Positions 32,084-43,239 of a stretch of DNA of 64,000 nucleotides are shown here, piece after piece (position 1 is the stretch's first letter; each line of letters opens with the position of its first letter). The notes beneath the pieces were generated by a model, which was not told where the DNA came from, did not search any database, and saw only the letters and a program-made list of their open reading frames with translations. The stretch spans positions 17,322,018 through 17,386,017 of the forward strand of contig NC_088301.1 in the NCBI RefSeq assembly GCF_032854445.1, read 5' to 3'. This DNA is from Liolophura sinensis (Eukaryota > Mollusca > Polyplacophora > Chitonida > Chitonidae). The position numbers were made by a program, and so were the translations under genes.

Positions 32084-33295
32084 GTTGAGATGAATTCAAA
32101 TTCAAAGTACATCGAGTGTGTCACGCAAAACACCGAACGGTTTATATATCAAATAAATCTAAACAATCCGAATTTCCTTCAGTGAGAAAAGTGTTATTTC
32201 GCATAGTTTATGGATATCACTTTTGTTTTTACATTTTTTAGATTTTACACCCGGTCGCCATGACGTTGAAAAAGAAATATTATTTTGTTTGAAGACGACA
32301 TGATCTCAGCGGTATGACGTCATAATACATGTACAGTAAACTTTTATATTTCTACCTTACGCAACAATAAGACACGACACCATAGATACCCAGCTTTGAC
32401 GTCTCTATGCCAACTGCCATGGCCTAAGCATTCCGTTGATTGGTCTAAAATACATGAGCCCTGTGAATCGAGTAAAACAGAATGGGAGCATCAAATACGT
32501 AGTTTTCGCTACATTTTCTTCAATTTTGGGGCTAGAATAGACTTTAACACCTTCGCCTTGTGTTTATGTTATAACCCTATTGCGCTGAAACTTGTTTTGT
32601 ACATAGTCAAACGCGCATTAGCGGGATTTGACTCGGTACGAAACAAAGTTCAGCGGTATAGGATTTACACAACAAACCTCCGCGGCCGTCTTTAACCCTT
32701 AAACATATTATTGAAAATGACATCAAACGCAAAGTAAATACGTTAAAAAAAATAACTAAATACATTAAAAAAAGGGGGGACAAAGCATTTTGTCCTGAAA
32801 AAGCCCCAAATTGTACACTACACAAGATTTTCATCTGATTGACTTCACACTTGCATATTGTATTGCGGAGGATCTATAAGAAAATGAAATATTAAGTCGT
32901 CGAAATATTGCCCATTGGGTAAGAATGTTAAAAATGTTGTCGTAGGACGCTGGCGTTTTTCCTTCACATCAGTGATTTCCTTAGCTGTACAATGAGCACT
33001 GTGGCAAGAAGACGCATGGCATTTCCACAGTACAGCAGATATAAACGGGCATATATTTGCTACATCACAGAAATCCTCTGACTACATCTACACCCAGGTA
33101 ACTCTCTCCTGTTACAGTTATATATGTGAGCGTAATTCAGTTCAAAAGACTAAGATATTAGTTTGAGTAATCAATCTGGATTTGGGGAATTTGAGTGGAT
33201 TTTGATCCAGTTGTTGACAGCTTGAACTGTAATCCGAACACTTCACTTATTATATTCAATGAGCTAGTCCTAGTTCATCAAAATCTGTGTTTCAG
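32082..33295. other. Presumed intron or 5' region of gene 2
   Basis: No clear exon is seen. A short open stretch near 33040-33100 reads DINGHIFATSQKSSDYIYTQ before a GTAACT donor-like site, but I cannot identify it. Confidence 0.35.
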
Positions 33296-33506
33296 GTGGC
33301 GCCCGACTTACCGGCTTTACTCTGTCTGTTGGTAACTCCTCCCAGAATTACACAGTTTGTTACCAGGACAACACTACAGACCCAGAAGGCCCCGGGAGCC
33401 ATCATTAACAAAGTGAGTAACGTCGGTTGCCCCATATTCGGGGACACCGTGAGGATTTTGATAACTAATTTCTGGCCCCTTACTTTGTGTGAAGCACAGA
33501 TTTTCG
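33296..33506 (+). pseudogene. Fucolectin/discoidin-like (F5/8-type) exon of gene 2, frame-broken
   Basis: From a GTTTCAG acceptor the first frame reads GGARLTGFTLSVGNSSQNYT then VCYQDNTTDPEGPG, the last strands of an eel-fucolectin/F5-8-type lectin domain. The rest is in another frame: SNVGCPIFGDTVRILITN then FWPLTLCEAQIF, ending at a GTAAGT donor in phase 1. One indel near 33395-33405 explains the shift and leaves an in-frame stop. In mollusc receptors this lectin domain often precedes EGF repeats, and the donor phase fits the next EGF exon at 35547. So it is probably the gene 2 ligand-binding domain, now broken, unless the indel is a sequencing error. Confidence 0.7.
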
Positions 33507-34392
33507 GTAAGTAAGATCATGAGTTACACCATCTACATGGATAATAGTTTATGCGGACAGATCAAACGTCTAGCAGCAGGACGTTGACCTAATTCTGTTG
33601 ACGTCAAATGTTCCTTTCGCAACGCATCATAGTTTAAGACAGGTACAACATTAAAATAGAAACTGATACACTGTCACGCTGTAGAGGTTACGCTACAATC
33701 CATATACCTGGCGTAACAATGCTTCGTGGTCCTACTTCGCACTAGCGCCACCTCATGGGATTAAAAAATATGCCACCTCCCACTGTATTGGGAACTTTTC
33801 TATATATGTGACATGTGATGAATAGCAAAGGAAACAAAGAAACACGCGTAAAATAAGCTGGATCGCACGTGACATAATTATAACGTAAATAAACAAAGAG
33901 CTTCTATTGCAAATGGCGGGAGTGAAGCGCCACTAGATAACATCTGCTATGCGCAATACGTCATCGGAATACCGTTCAGTTTGTTACTGTTTCATTATGT
34001 TCCTGTCTGTTGCCAGTATTTGTTGGACAAATATAACCATGGTGTCATTGCTGCAATTCTAAGTGGTGTCATGTCCAAATCAGAGTTTTACGTGCATCAC
34101 ACATAACCGGACACTGGAGCAGTAGATCCAGGGTCAATCCTGCTTGGAGTCATACCTAAGGCCTTAAAAAAGGAAGTTCTAACTTCCTCGTTTGAGGTTC
34201 AGCATGGAGGGGATACAGCAACTACTGGTTGACTATAATCAGTACAATGACTCGTCATCTCAGTGAAGCAGCACTAGATAAAAAGCTGTTGTAATCCTTC
34301 CTGCAAGAAGGAGGCATATTACATGCACGCTAAGGATTCCTTTGTCATCATATGACTGAACATTTGTTAAGTAAGACGTTAAACCCTAAACA
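33507..34392. other. Intron of gene 2, nothing recognised
   Basis: No coding or repeat structure that I can support before the LTR insertion. Confidence 0.4.
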
Positions 34393-34397
34393 CTCAC

Positions 34398-35156
34398 TGT
34401 TATGTGCACGACTGCCGTCAGTTTCTAAATTTAGCTTGCCACTGTTTACATACGCTGAGTTCAGCGCCTGCTGTCTGCCTCTACCTTAGAAGATTCCAGA
34501 ATGCGCTCAGTTCGGTGCCTGTTTGTTTACATCAAGTGTTCAGGAATTTTCTTATTCTGGACAATTCCACCAGGCTATATAAGACCTATGAAAGGGAGAG
34601 AACAGAGAACGGAGAAAGGAGAATTTTTGAGAGTTTGGATGCTTTTGCTGTGTGTTACTTTAGTAGGCCTTTTGTGCTGAATTTTGGTGTCTTTATAGCC
34701 TCTGGCTTTGTTATATCCTATCTCCACCGAGCACTTGTTCAGTCTGAACGTGTATGTTTAATTTGTGCTCTTGTATACACAGTGCCTATTAGTACACGGA
34801 CCCTGCCTGTGGAATTTTGTGTATATTTCGTCATATACTCAGTTATACTGTGGATTTTCCCTCTTGTGAATTTGCCTCTGAGCATTTATGCCTGTGTGGT
34901 ATATATATTGTGGAATATATGCGTCCGTTTGGACTTGACACCGTAAGTACTTTAGTATTTGTATAGATACTGCTATCCTTTCTTGTTAAACTTAAGTACT
35001 TTAGTATTTGTATAAGTCTTATTATCTGTTCTTGTTAAGCTAATAAATTGTTGTAAAATAAAATCTGCTGGTTTTGGTTACTTTTTTGTGCGGCTAAACT
35101 GTCGTGTATTTCGAACAAGCCATCTCTTTATAATATAGACAATTTGGGTCGTAACA
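34398..35156 (+). mobile_element. Solo LTR, family B, with CTCAC target duplication
   Basis: A 759-bp block TGTTATGTGCAC...GGGTCGTAACA, flanked by CTCAC on both sides (34393-34397 and 35157-35161). GGCTATATAAGACC near 34573 is a plausible TATA region and AATAAA occurs near 35042. It is the same family as 13044-13794, in inverted orientation. It carries a 180-codon frame that I do not consider a gene. Confidence 0.88.
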
Positions 35157-35258
35157 CTCACTCACTCACTCATAACGTGACATCAGTAGGAAGTATTGTT
35201 ATTATAGTTTTGGAAACAAGATCACTGGTATGGAAATATCTTTTTTATGTGGGCTGTG

Positions 35259-35259
<1 letters not shown>

Positions 35260-35325
<66 letters not shown>
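35260..35325. repeat. (AT)n microsatellite
   Basis: About 33 uninterrupted AT dinucleotides in the intron 220 bp before an EGF exon. Confidence 0.95.
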
Positions 35326-35329
<4 letters not shown>

Positions 35330-35546
35330 CAACATAGATACATTACTCAAATTTAAAAGGTAACGTTTTCTAATTATCATATTATTATCGCTGTGATGCT
35401 TCGGCGAATTACTTTCCTGAGAACAGTTTCTTTTTCACTGTATTTGGTAATTATTTTCTTTATTACCCTGGATATGTGTCGAAGTTATACCACGAAATGT
35501 CTATGTGTAGACCCATTGTGAAAGTTGTTGATTGTGTATATACCAG

Positions 35547-35696
35547 TATGTATCCCCGGGACGTATGGACCAGGCTGTGAGAAGAGATGTGGGAAATGTA
35601 TTGAGGGACCGTCTGTATGTAACACAACATCCGGGCACTGTCCACAGAGAACACCCAGGTGCATGGCGGGGTACTCTGGTCTGAGATGTGATAAAA
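35547..35696 (+). CDS. EGF-like domain exon of receptor gene 2
   Basis: A 150-bp phase-1 exon between ATACCAG and GTAAGC. It encodes C-IPGTYGPG-C-EKR-C-GK-C-IEGPSV-C-NTTSGH-C-PQRTPR-C-MAGYSGLR-C, a complete eight-cysteine EGF repeat. The frame is open and the splice sites are strong, so this exon is probably still functional. It is the only fully intact EGF exon found in gene 2 within the window. It accepts the phase of the fucolectin-like exon upstream. Confidence 0.85.
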
Positions 35697-36808
35697 GTAA
35701 GCTTTATGCAAAAAATACAATCGAGTACAATCTCAAAACCACGGGTGGAACAAGGCGCAGATGTTTTGGCTTAGTTTGTTACAGACCTTTGCTAATTTGG
35801 AATCAAAACTGTTCATGTATATATAAAAATACCTGTACAAAAACATTGTATATAGATTCCTATAGAAAGTACATTTACGCCCCATCCAAGGACCTGCCTG
35901 GAATTAGGATATGGCTTTTCGCTTTGGAGTTGTGACTTTACTATTTGGAAACCCGGCGACACGTGGAATTTGCCGATAGGACAACAATTAGAACTCCTGT
36001 TTTACTGTCATACTTTGTTGTCGTACATCAGAAGGAAGTACGCTCTAAAACCGCGGTGTAAACATATTGCACAATAGCATGTGTGTCAGTGGTACATAAT
36101 TTATGTAACAGTGAAAATTACACAGGTTCTGTACTGGTAGTACGGTACCCATAATTATGTGGAAGTGCTGTTAACAAATATATCGGGTGGGCTCCTAAAT
36201 CCTTTGTTCAAAACTTTTCAAGCTTTAGACATTCAAATGGCATGATTTTGTTAATATACTGACAAGGTCAAAGCTTGAGTAGTCTATTCACAGGGATAAA
36301 ATGAAAACATAGCCTCAAAAACGCACGTTCCGGTGACCCACAATGCATAACCTGTCAGGTTTCATGAGGGTCGCACGGAAAAATTGACTGAGGATGAACT
36401 AAATGCACGCATCGAGGGCTGCTGGAAAAAATTACTCTTAAGGAGAATGAGGACACAATAAGTTCATGGAAGAAACATTTACGCGCCGTCTACCGAGAAG
36501 ATGGAGGACTATTTGATCACCTTTACAAGTCAAACAAGGTAGGACATCCGTTTGAAATGGCCAGAACATGCGTTTTTGACTGTGTTTTGATTGTGGTCCC
36601 ATGACAATAAATCTTAAAAGAAGAAATTGAAATTTGGTCTGTGTACTTAGAACATAATGGTTTTTAGTGTGCAAAAAATTTGAAAGGTGACGTCCGAAAT
36701 ACTGAGCGCCAAAGCATGACCCATTTTTTATTCCCACCCGATTCATTATAATTTTTAAAGATTATCCCTCTGATATCTTAACATAATTTCTTTTTGACTG
36801 TGTAAAAG
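35697..36808. other. Intron of gene 2, related to the intron 5' of exon 5826
   Basis: The part near 36780-36808 matches the sequence before the 5826 exon (TTCTTTTTGACTGTGTAAAAG against TTCTTCTTTGTGTAAAAG). The rest shows only weak similarity to 5340-5780. No gene seen. Confidence 0.45.
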
Positions 36809-36950
36809 TGTGTACCAGTGGGATATATGGACCATATATGATGTGGGGGCTGTACTGCAGGACCGGCTATCTGTGACACAACATCCGGGCACTGTCTGCA
36901 GAATTCACCCATTTGCAGACCAGGATTCTCACCTCCGACATGTGAAACTG
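36809..36950 (+). pseudogene. Dead EGF exon in gene 2
   Basis: Closest to the exon at 5826: C-TSGIYGP is followed by a net 8-bp deletion that removes the second and third cysteines and shifts the frame. The rest of the domain (CNTTSGHC region as CDTTSGHC, then ICRPGFSPPTC) is readable only in the shifted frame. The donor GT is also changed to GG at 36951-36952. With both frame and donor lost it cannot contribute an EGF domain. Confidence 0.8.
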
Positions 36951-37339
36951 GGAAATGTTGGGGCGCTGACACTTACACTCTGTTGTTAATGTATCGAGCG
37001 CTTATTAGTTCACGGTTAGATAATGGATGTAAAGTCTACGATTCTGCCTGTGCTTCAGTTAAAGCTAAGCTTGACAGTATTCAATGTTAAACGCTTCGTA
37101 TTACATCAGGTACGCTTAAAACAACTCACTTAAATGTACTTCAACATATATGTAATGAATGGCTTCTTTTTGTTCGAAACAGTTTCGATCACTGCAATTG
37201 GGAGTGAAGTTGATGGCTTCACATGGAAACTCTGCAACTGACATTTTCAGACCATCCTATTATGATATTCTGTTTGTAGGTACAAGCAGAAAAAGTGATC
37301 TCTTTAGTGTACGAGCGAACTGTATGTACGACACAATTA

Positions 37340-38100
37340 TTTGTGTTCCTTAAAAACAAATACGGTGCAAGATTTGCGGATTGCATGTTACTATTCCAGT
37401 AGGATTTACAGCTTTGCAATTTACGTTCACAGTGAAAGAAAAAGATACAACGTATATGTGCTGTTTCAACGAAAACTACGTGCATTTTTATTGACACAGA
37501 GCTAAATAATGGGTGCAATTTTAGCGCACTGTATATCATTAGTTACATGGTTACTCAGTGATAGGATACGCAAATATATGGTGTTAATAATCCTCATAAT
37601 GGGCGAGGCGTCAGCCGTAAAGAATTTGGCCTACAAAGACGCATCAATTGCAGAAGACCGATGTATAGTCGAATCGCTTCAGCGATGTGGCCATAACATG
37701 ACTCAACAAAGGGAGATAACCTACTCACAAGACACATTTGGCGTCGTCTGCAGGATTCGAGAATATAACGATACTTCACGTGACGATTGTTGCCCAACAA
37801 AAAGCAATATAAGTATTTTGCCTGATGTGAGATGATATAGCATACAGGTTAATCCAAACGCTAAGCGTGTCAGTTGTTTCCATTCCATGGGTTGAAAAAG
37901 CAACCTAAGCGCTTTGTCCCCAAATCTTAATAGCATACAGTTGTCAACCTCCGGTATCAACAGTGGGTATATGGGTGGGCATGTCATTCCTTCAGTGTTG
38001 TTTGATTGCATAGAATCCAGGTCAAACTTCGCCTTCTCAATATGGCTCGCTTAATTTTGGGGGATTTTCTTACGTCATACCATTGAGGGATCCCATGCGA
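37340..38100. repeat. Paralogous block (matches about 12255-13043)
   Basis: This is the gene 2 counterpart of the decayed domain at 12149-12404 and the noncoding stretch that follows. The segment at 37345-37495 again yields VTIPV.FTALQFTFTVKEKD then CCFNENYVHF, better preserved than in gene 1, but with a stop just upstream (near 37353) and after it. Confidence 0.6.
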
Positions 38101-38660
38101 CTGAATTAGAATTTTAATCTTCATTTGTATTTATTTCGGCAGAGTATTAACACAACCACCTTTTGCTCCCCTGCGTACAGGTTTACAATTACGTTAACAC
38201 AGCATTTGCATATTCTGTGGTGTCTTTCTTAATGGGTTTGTTATAATACTTTGCAAAAGTAAACCCTGACGACCAACCCGCGGTTTCCATAGTTTTTTTC
38301 AATAAGTACTGCACAAGAGTTGGCCTTTAAAACAAAGGCTGCCATCACACTAAGGGGCTTACATTTAGTAACATCTGTTTCAGACAGAAACAGGCAAATT
38401 TTCAACCACCTACTAACTGTGTCTTTAATGACTAAAATGACGTTTAGCATAACCCGTGAATAGTTTGGTTTACTCTTCCGTGCGCTTAATATATTCTGCT
38501 AGCGCAGTACATACCCACAATCTCCTATCTGCTGGATAGGATTTAACTCTCATATTTGGAGGATAATGTACAGGTCTGCTCTTCTACATGTCGGAAGCAG
38601 TAAAACTAAAAGTAAACGAACCAACGCCTGTGTGCATATTATTTCTAACAAATGAAGAGT
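38101..38660 (-). pseudogene. DIRS-like recombinase C-terminal remnant (copy C)
   Basis: On the minus strand (38450-38241) the frame gives VIKDTVSRWLKICL, SETDVTKCK and SVMAAFVLKANS, related to copy B at 14262-13963, with the same Met in place of the catalytic Arg. Only the C-terminal recombinase part is present. Flanking sequence is also shared with copy B, so it came by block duplication. Confidence 0.65.
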
Positions 38661-39470
38661 TTGACCATATCAACATTGATAGTCAATATAAGCGTCATGT
38701 CTGACATTCGTATACTATTTGTAGTCCGTAAAGGGCGTCCCAAGTTGATAATCGCAAGATCTATTTCCAAAACAACGTTTAACACTAGCTCCCAAAGACA
38801 AAGGTATGTAAGAAATTATACAAATAGGAAATAAAGCCGGTAACACACCAGAGAAAAGCGGTCGTCAGTTTTCAATGGTGCCAGGCAGACAGTGGATATT
38901 ACGTGCATGAACTTCATATCAAAGTCAAATTCCTAGTCCATGAATGAGTTCCACGTCAAATAAGAATTAAACAAGATATCTCAGTCACGTATAGATTGCA
39001 ACTGTTCACAAAGCCATCATGCAGATGTAATGAGCACGGCTGCCTTTACGGCCCTAGCCGCAGGTTAAGCGGTATTAAATACAGTTCGAAAATGACGAGC
39101 GTAACAGACCTTAGCCGAACAGATTGTGATTCAAAAGTAACGGACGATTACGTCTTTCCCGTTAATAAGTAAGGATCTCATACCACAAGAGGCGCCATCT
39201 ATGATGTTACACATGACATGCTGCTCTGTATAAAAGCTGTCTACAAAATAGACGGTTACACTCGGCAAACAGCGCCGTCTATGTTGTTAAATACCATGTA
39301 CGCGATAGATATGTACATAACGATAACGGCGTCGTCTATGTGGTTGATCACAATGCAGATCGCCAAAGATTCCAAACGTTCTGTCCATACCTGCAAACAA
39401 GAGTGTTATACTGATTCTAAAGTTTGAGAAACTTAGATTGAAGGCGTTTGCTGGAGTATCCTTGACAAAC
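38661..39470. other. Gene-free region
   Basis: It contains short repeats of the form GCGCCATCTATG/GCGCCGTCTATG around 39190-39340 (three spaced copies); otherwise nothing recognised. Confidence 0.4.
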
Positions 39471-39476
39471 TAGTTT

Positions 39477-40339
39477 TTAAGCTAACAACTTGTGACGCAG
39501 ATTAAAGGCTACAAGGCGAGATATGTATACGACATATGCAGGACCCTTTGGTATTTTGCTATTTAAATAAGGATAATTTACAATATCAAAAGTGAAATTA
39601 TCCCTTTTGTCATAAACGCGGCGTGAAAGAAGACCTTGTTCGTCTTTGTACAGATATAGATCCAAATAAGATGTACCATCAGGACAATCTGTTGTCTCCT
39701 TTAAATCCAAAGAAGGCGGTTAGATTTCCTTCACCGCTTCAGCAATATTGGGTTATTTAATCCTGTAGATCATCAATATACCACTTGGTAAATGAAAAGG
39801 AACGAGCTTTAAAGATATTACTTTTAAGTAATTTTTTTGCATATAGTCGTATTCATATGAAAACAGGTATAGGTCTGCCAAAAGAGGCGCACAATTGATC
39901 CCATAGGAATACCTATGCACTGTTGCTAAATGGAATCCTCGAATTGCACATAGATGTTATTAATGAGAAATTCAATTAATTCAATAAATAATGTAACATC
40001 GCATGAGTGGTAGTCTTTATAAATAGTAGAACTAAAGAAAGTCTTATTGCTTCTGAGGTTCATGTAACGGTGACCTGTTTTAGTAAATACCTAGACAATT
40101 AACGGCGATATTCTTTCAATAAGATCTTTGTGAAGAATTGCAGTATAGAATGTAGAAAAATCCCATGTGGATACGTCTTTGTACGATATATGCATATGAG
40201 CATCAAGTTCTTCTGTAAGACGTTTGGAGTTGTTGAGAATCCACATGCAGTTGAAACCTGATTTTTTTGTTATGGCACAACAATACTTATTCAAAAATGA
40301 CTTTTCTTCTTGCAACGCTCTTGTAAATATGGTTGACAA
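39477..40339 (-). pseudogene. Penelope-like reverse transcriptase remnant
   Basis: Minus-strand order: 40339-40091 with SKRLTEELDAH and DVSTWDFSTFYTAILHKDLI (RT fingers/palm, motif A region). A frame-broken palm follows (about 39915-39840) with GIPMGS and LLADLYLFSYEYDYM. Finally 39710-39477 gives DLKETTDCPDGTSYLDLYLY, then VYDKRDNFTFDIVNYPYLNS and GPAYVVYISRL. The protein family matches 16773-18960, on the other strand. Frameshifts separate the pieces and the catalytic YxDD region is degraded (WYIDDLQD-like text near 39770). No endonuclease domain is visible. Confidence 0.75.
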
Positions 40340-40627
40340 GAGTTTGGAGGGTCAACTTCTTGAAGCCGCAATAAATCGAGCCTTGTATGAGGATTTATGC
40401 ATTCTAGGAATCCAGCAAAGCCGAAATCCTAGACATTGAAACAAATCAACAGTTGTTTTCAAATTTTGCCAAACTCATCCGGCGAAGCTGTCCAAAACAT
40501 GCTGTCATTAATATAACCAAATACAACTTTCGTAGGTTCTCTTTTCCCCACACGTCTATTCAAGTCGTATAAAAAATTCTAATATGCCGGCCTATTTCAT
40601 CAGTTTTGTTTATTGTGAATGTATCAG

Positions 40628-40767
40628 TATGTACCTCCGGGACGTATGGACCAGGCTGTGAGATGAGATGTGGGAACTGTGCTGAGGGACCGACTCTATG
40701 TAACACAATATCCGGACTCTGTCCACCAGGTGCATGCCTGGATACTCACCTCCGAAATGTGAATCAG
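40628..40767 (+). pseudogene. EGF exon of gene 2 with a 10-bp deletion
   Basis: From GTATCAG the frame gives C-TSGTYGPG-C-EMR-C-GN-C-AEGPTL-C-NTISGL-C-P. Relative to the exon at 35547 ten bases are missing after this point (about 40728), so the last two cysteines are out of frame and the exon length is 140, not 150. The donor (GTACAT) is intact. If spliced it would shift the frame of the downstream membrane and tail exons. Confidence 0.75.
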
Positions 40768-41934
40768 GTACATTTTAATCTACTGTTGTCAGTTAGAGGT
40801 ATATGTTACATTTTGCATTCACAGGTAAGCACGTAGCATTTTTAAAACCACAAGGGGACAAAAGAACAAGTGTCGTATGGTTGGAAATAAAAATAATATG
40901 AAGACCATTCTCCCCAAACCTTGCTCTCAGTGTTTCGAAGTCTCAGAACTTAGACTTTAAAACATGAATTAGTATACCAACCGTCCACAAAAATGAACGT
41001 TCAGGGTCAATAATCGCAAGTCCAATTCCCAAATGAAGTTGGACCCAAACCAGGAAAGTCAAAATGTCGCACTCACATGGCATGACTCATTCAACAATGT
41101 TCGCCGAGCTTTGGCGATTTTTGCATTCGTTTGTGTCCTGTTTTGCCTTTTCAATGTGGAATATTACGGACTAAGAAGTATTTCACTCTGTACACTGATA
41201 GCGATCAGAGGTAAAAAACGACACCTTGTAAAAGGATTGAAGAGTACAGATCTCTCCTGAAAGCTAAGCTAGGAATAATAGAAGAGATCTCAGAAGTACA
41301 TGTAGCATTTGTGCAGGGCTATATACATGTACATGAGTACATTAGCCTTAAGTCACATTCCATTTGGTCCAGTCGCTTTTTCTTCCAAAATGAATATATA
41401 ATGTTAAACTGCCCTAAATTAATTATGCAGTTTTACACTACACTATTTTTTGAAGCTTTTGACGAATGAGTAAAGGGTAACTCGTGAGCCTGGAGAAGGT
41501 CTTGTGCCGAATATGAGCATTGCTCTATTTGTGTCACACATTAACTTCATTTTCAATGTCAAACAGGTAAATGTAACCCTGTTTACGTACTAAAACAAAA
41601 CTCTGTCGATTCAGCTTAATATTTAGGTGAGTAAAAGGTGTAATATAAATCTAAACTCTGAGATAATTCTAAGGTACAACAACAACATTATCCACATAAT
41701 TTTAGGTGTCTTCAACTTATGTGAAAGAAAGACACATGCGCAAAAATATGCTTTTTCAAATAGATTATTACCGTATACACCCGTCTATATTTATTACAAC
41801 AGATGGTAAAGAAATCATTTTGACTTCTTTGGTGAAATGTTATACCCCCGAAAACCTATTTGTGTCGTCATATTTGCGATCCACGAGTCTGCATTCAAGA
41901 TCGGAACATCTAAAAGAGAACCCGGTAATAACAC
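40768..41934. other. Intron of gene 2, nothing recognised
   Basis: No mobile element or coding motif I can support. Frames here lack motifs and counterparts in gene 1. Confidence 0.4.
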
Positions 41935-42490
41935 ACAACCTTACATCCTCTACTTCAGCAGCTAACAGCATATGACCCTATATCCTCTACGAAATGAGCT
42001 AACAGCATACGACCCTATACCTACTACTCCAAAGCATAACAGCATACGACCCTATATTCTCTACTAAAGAGCTAACAACATACATCCGTATACCCTCTAC
42101 TCATGGAGCTACCAACATAACACCCCCTATCCTGCATATGAGATAACAACATACAGTCCTGTAACCTCTAATCCAGAAGCTAAGAGCTTACGGCCCTATA
42201 GCCTCTACTCCAGCAACTAACAGCATACGACCCTATATACCATACTCCATGAGCTAACAGTATACGACCCTGTATCTTCCTCTCCAGGAGCTACGTGTAA
42301 CAGCATGTTACCCTAAATCTTCTACTCCCGGAGCTAACAATATACGATCCTAAACCCACTATGCACGGAGCTAACATCATACGATCCTATATCCCTACTG
42401 CCGGAGCTAAAAGGATACCACTCTATATCCTTTACTCTCGGAGCTAACATGATACTATCCTATATCCTCTACTCCCGGAGCTAACATCAT
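41935..42490. repeat. Minisatellite, unit about 41 bp, about 13 degenerate copies
   Basis: Same unit as 19543-19985 (GAGCTAACAGCATACGACC then CTATATCCTCTACTCC) and the same position just before the transmembrane exon. The array predates the duplication of the two genes and has since changed in length. Confidence 0.85.
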
Positions 42491-42559
42491 ATGACCAAAT
42501 GTGCTCTACTTCAATAATGAACAATTATTCACTAATTTACATTTATTATAAACTTTCAG

Positions 42560-42662
42560 ATTCATCGGTGAGCTCTCTAGATTACTCGAGAGTGATTGCC
42601 GGAAGTGCTGTTGGAATTTGTCTTGTCTTGATCATCGGTGTCATTATCATTGTAATCATGAT
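42560..42662 (+). CDS. Transmembrane exon of receptor gene 2
   Basis: A 103-bp exon from TTTCAG to GTACGT. It encodes a stalk DSSVSSLDYSR and a hydrophobic helix VIAGSAVGICLVLIIG to VIIIVIM. Length and phases are the same as at 20037-20139. The VIAGSAVGI core of the helix is shared; stalk and distal helix differ. It is a type I single-pass anchor, followed by Arg-Arg-Asn in the tail exon. Confidence 0.85.
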
Positions 42663-42828
42663 GTACGTCTGCGCTTGTTTTAACAGTGTGTTCAATCGCT
42701 TTATGATATCCCCTACAAATATTGCTAAATTTTTCAGAAACAGGAAAAAACAGACAAGGTCTCAAGTTTGGCATATACAGTTTATTAGGAAATTGATGTT
42801 TTAAATTCTCGATACACACGTGTTCAGA

Positions 42829-42846
42829 CGAGTGTGTGTGTGTGTG
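42829..42846. repeat. (GT)n tract near the tail exon acceptor
   Basis: Nine GT repeats about 40 bp upstream of the acceptor of the gene 2 tail exon. It replaces part of the polypyrimidine region. Confidence 0.8.
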
Positions 42847-42883
42847 TTTTGTTTACTGCATTATCATCCCATTCTTTCGTTAG

Positions 42884-43085
42884 TAGGAGGAATTCGCAAA
42901 ATGTACAGACAGGTGGCGCTGTGGTTTCTGAGTCAAACAGTACTCCAGCACAGGAGAGCTCCATTCATGCAGAATCCACGAACACAAATGACATTAATGA
43001 GCCGTCAAGCCTGTATAATACATGCGATGCAAACTCTTGTGAAGATCACTCCTATGAGGAGATTCATGAATACGTCAATTTATAA
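42884..43085 (+). CDS. Cytoplasmic tail and stop exon of receptor gene 2
   Basis: A 202-bp exon after CGTTAG, ending TAA, exactly the length of the gene 1 tail exon. It encodes RRNSQNVQTGGAVVSESNST then a Ser/Thr-rich middle and the end SLYNTCDANSCEDHSYEEIH followed by EYVNL. YEEI is the classical Src-family SH2 ligand and YVNL a Grb2-type pYxN site, so the tail could recruit kinases and adaptors; this is inference. The frame is intact although upstream gene 2 exons are broken. An AATAAA is at 43234-43239. Confidence 0.85.
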
Positions 43086-43233
43086 TAAATCACACTGAAA
43101 TACATTTGCGGTTATTTATATTGTAGTTCTACATCACCCAATATATTACCACTGGACAAACTATTGCTGAGGACAGATCTCTTTATACTGGTTTAATGTG
43201 ATTGTATATTAAATGTGGTCAACACGCAGTTAG

Positions 43234-43239
43234 AATAAA
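43234..43239 (+). terminator. Polyadenylation signal of receptor gene 2
   Basis: AATAAA 149 bp after the stop codon, at nearly the same distance as in gene 1. Confidence 0.7.

Noticed and set aside
34404-34946. A 180-codon, very hydrophobic open frame within the family B LTR, with a related 156-codon frame in the other LTR
   Set aside because: Comparing the shared ~110 codons by eye, nearly all of about 17 base differences change an amino acid and only about one is silent. That is not purifying selection, so the frame is probably chance in a young LTR.
35144-35326. A 60-codon frame ending in repeated Ile-Tyr
   Set aside because: It is the (AT)n microsatellite read as codons.
41033-41260. 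A 75-codon frame with a hydrophobic segment that could be a membrane span
   Set aside because: No splice sites, motifs or paralogue; hydrophobic stretches arise easily from T-rich codons.
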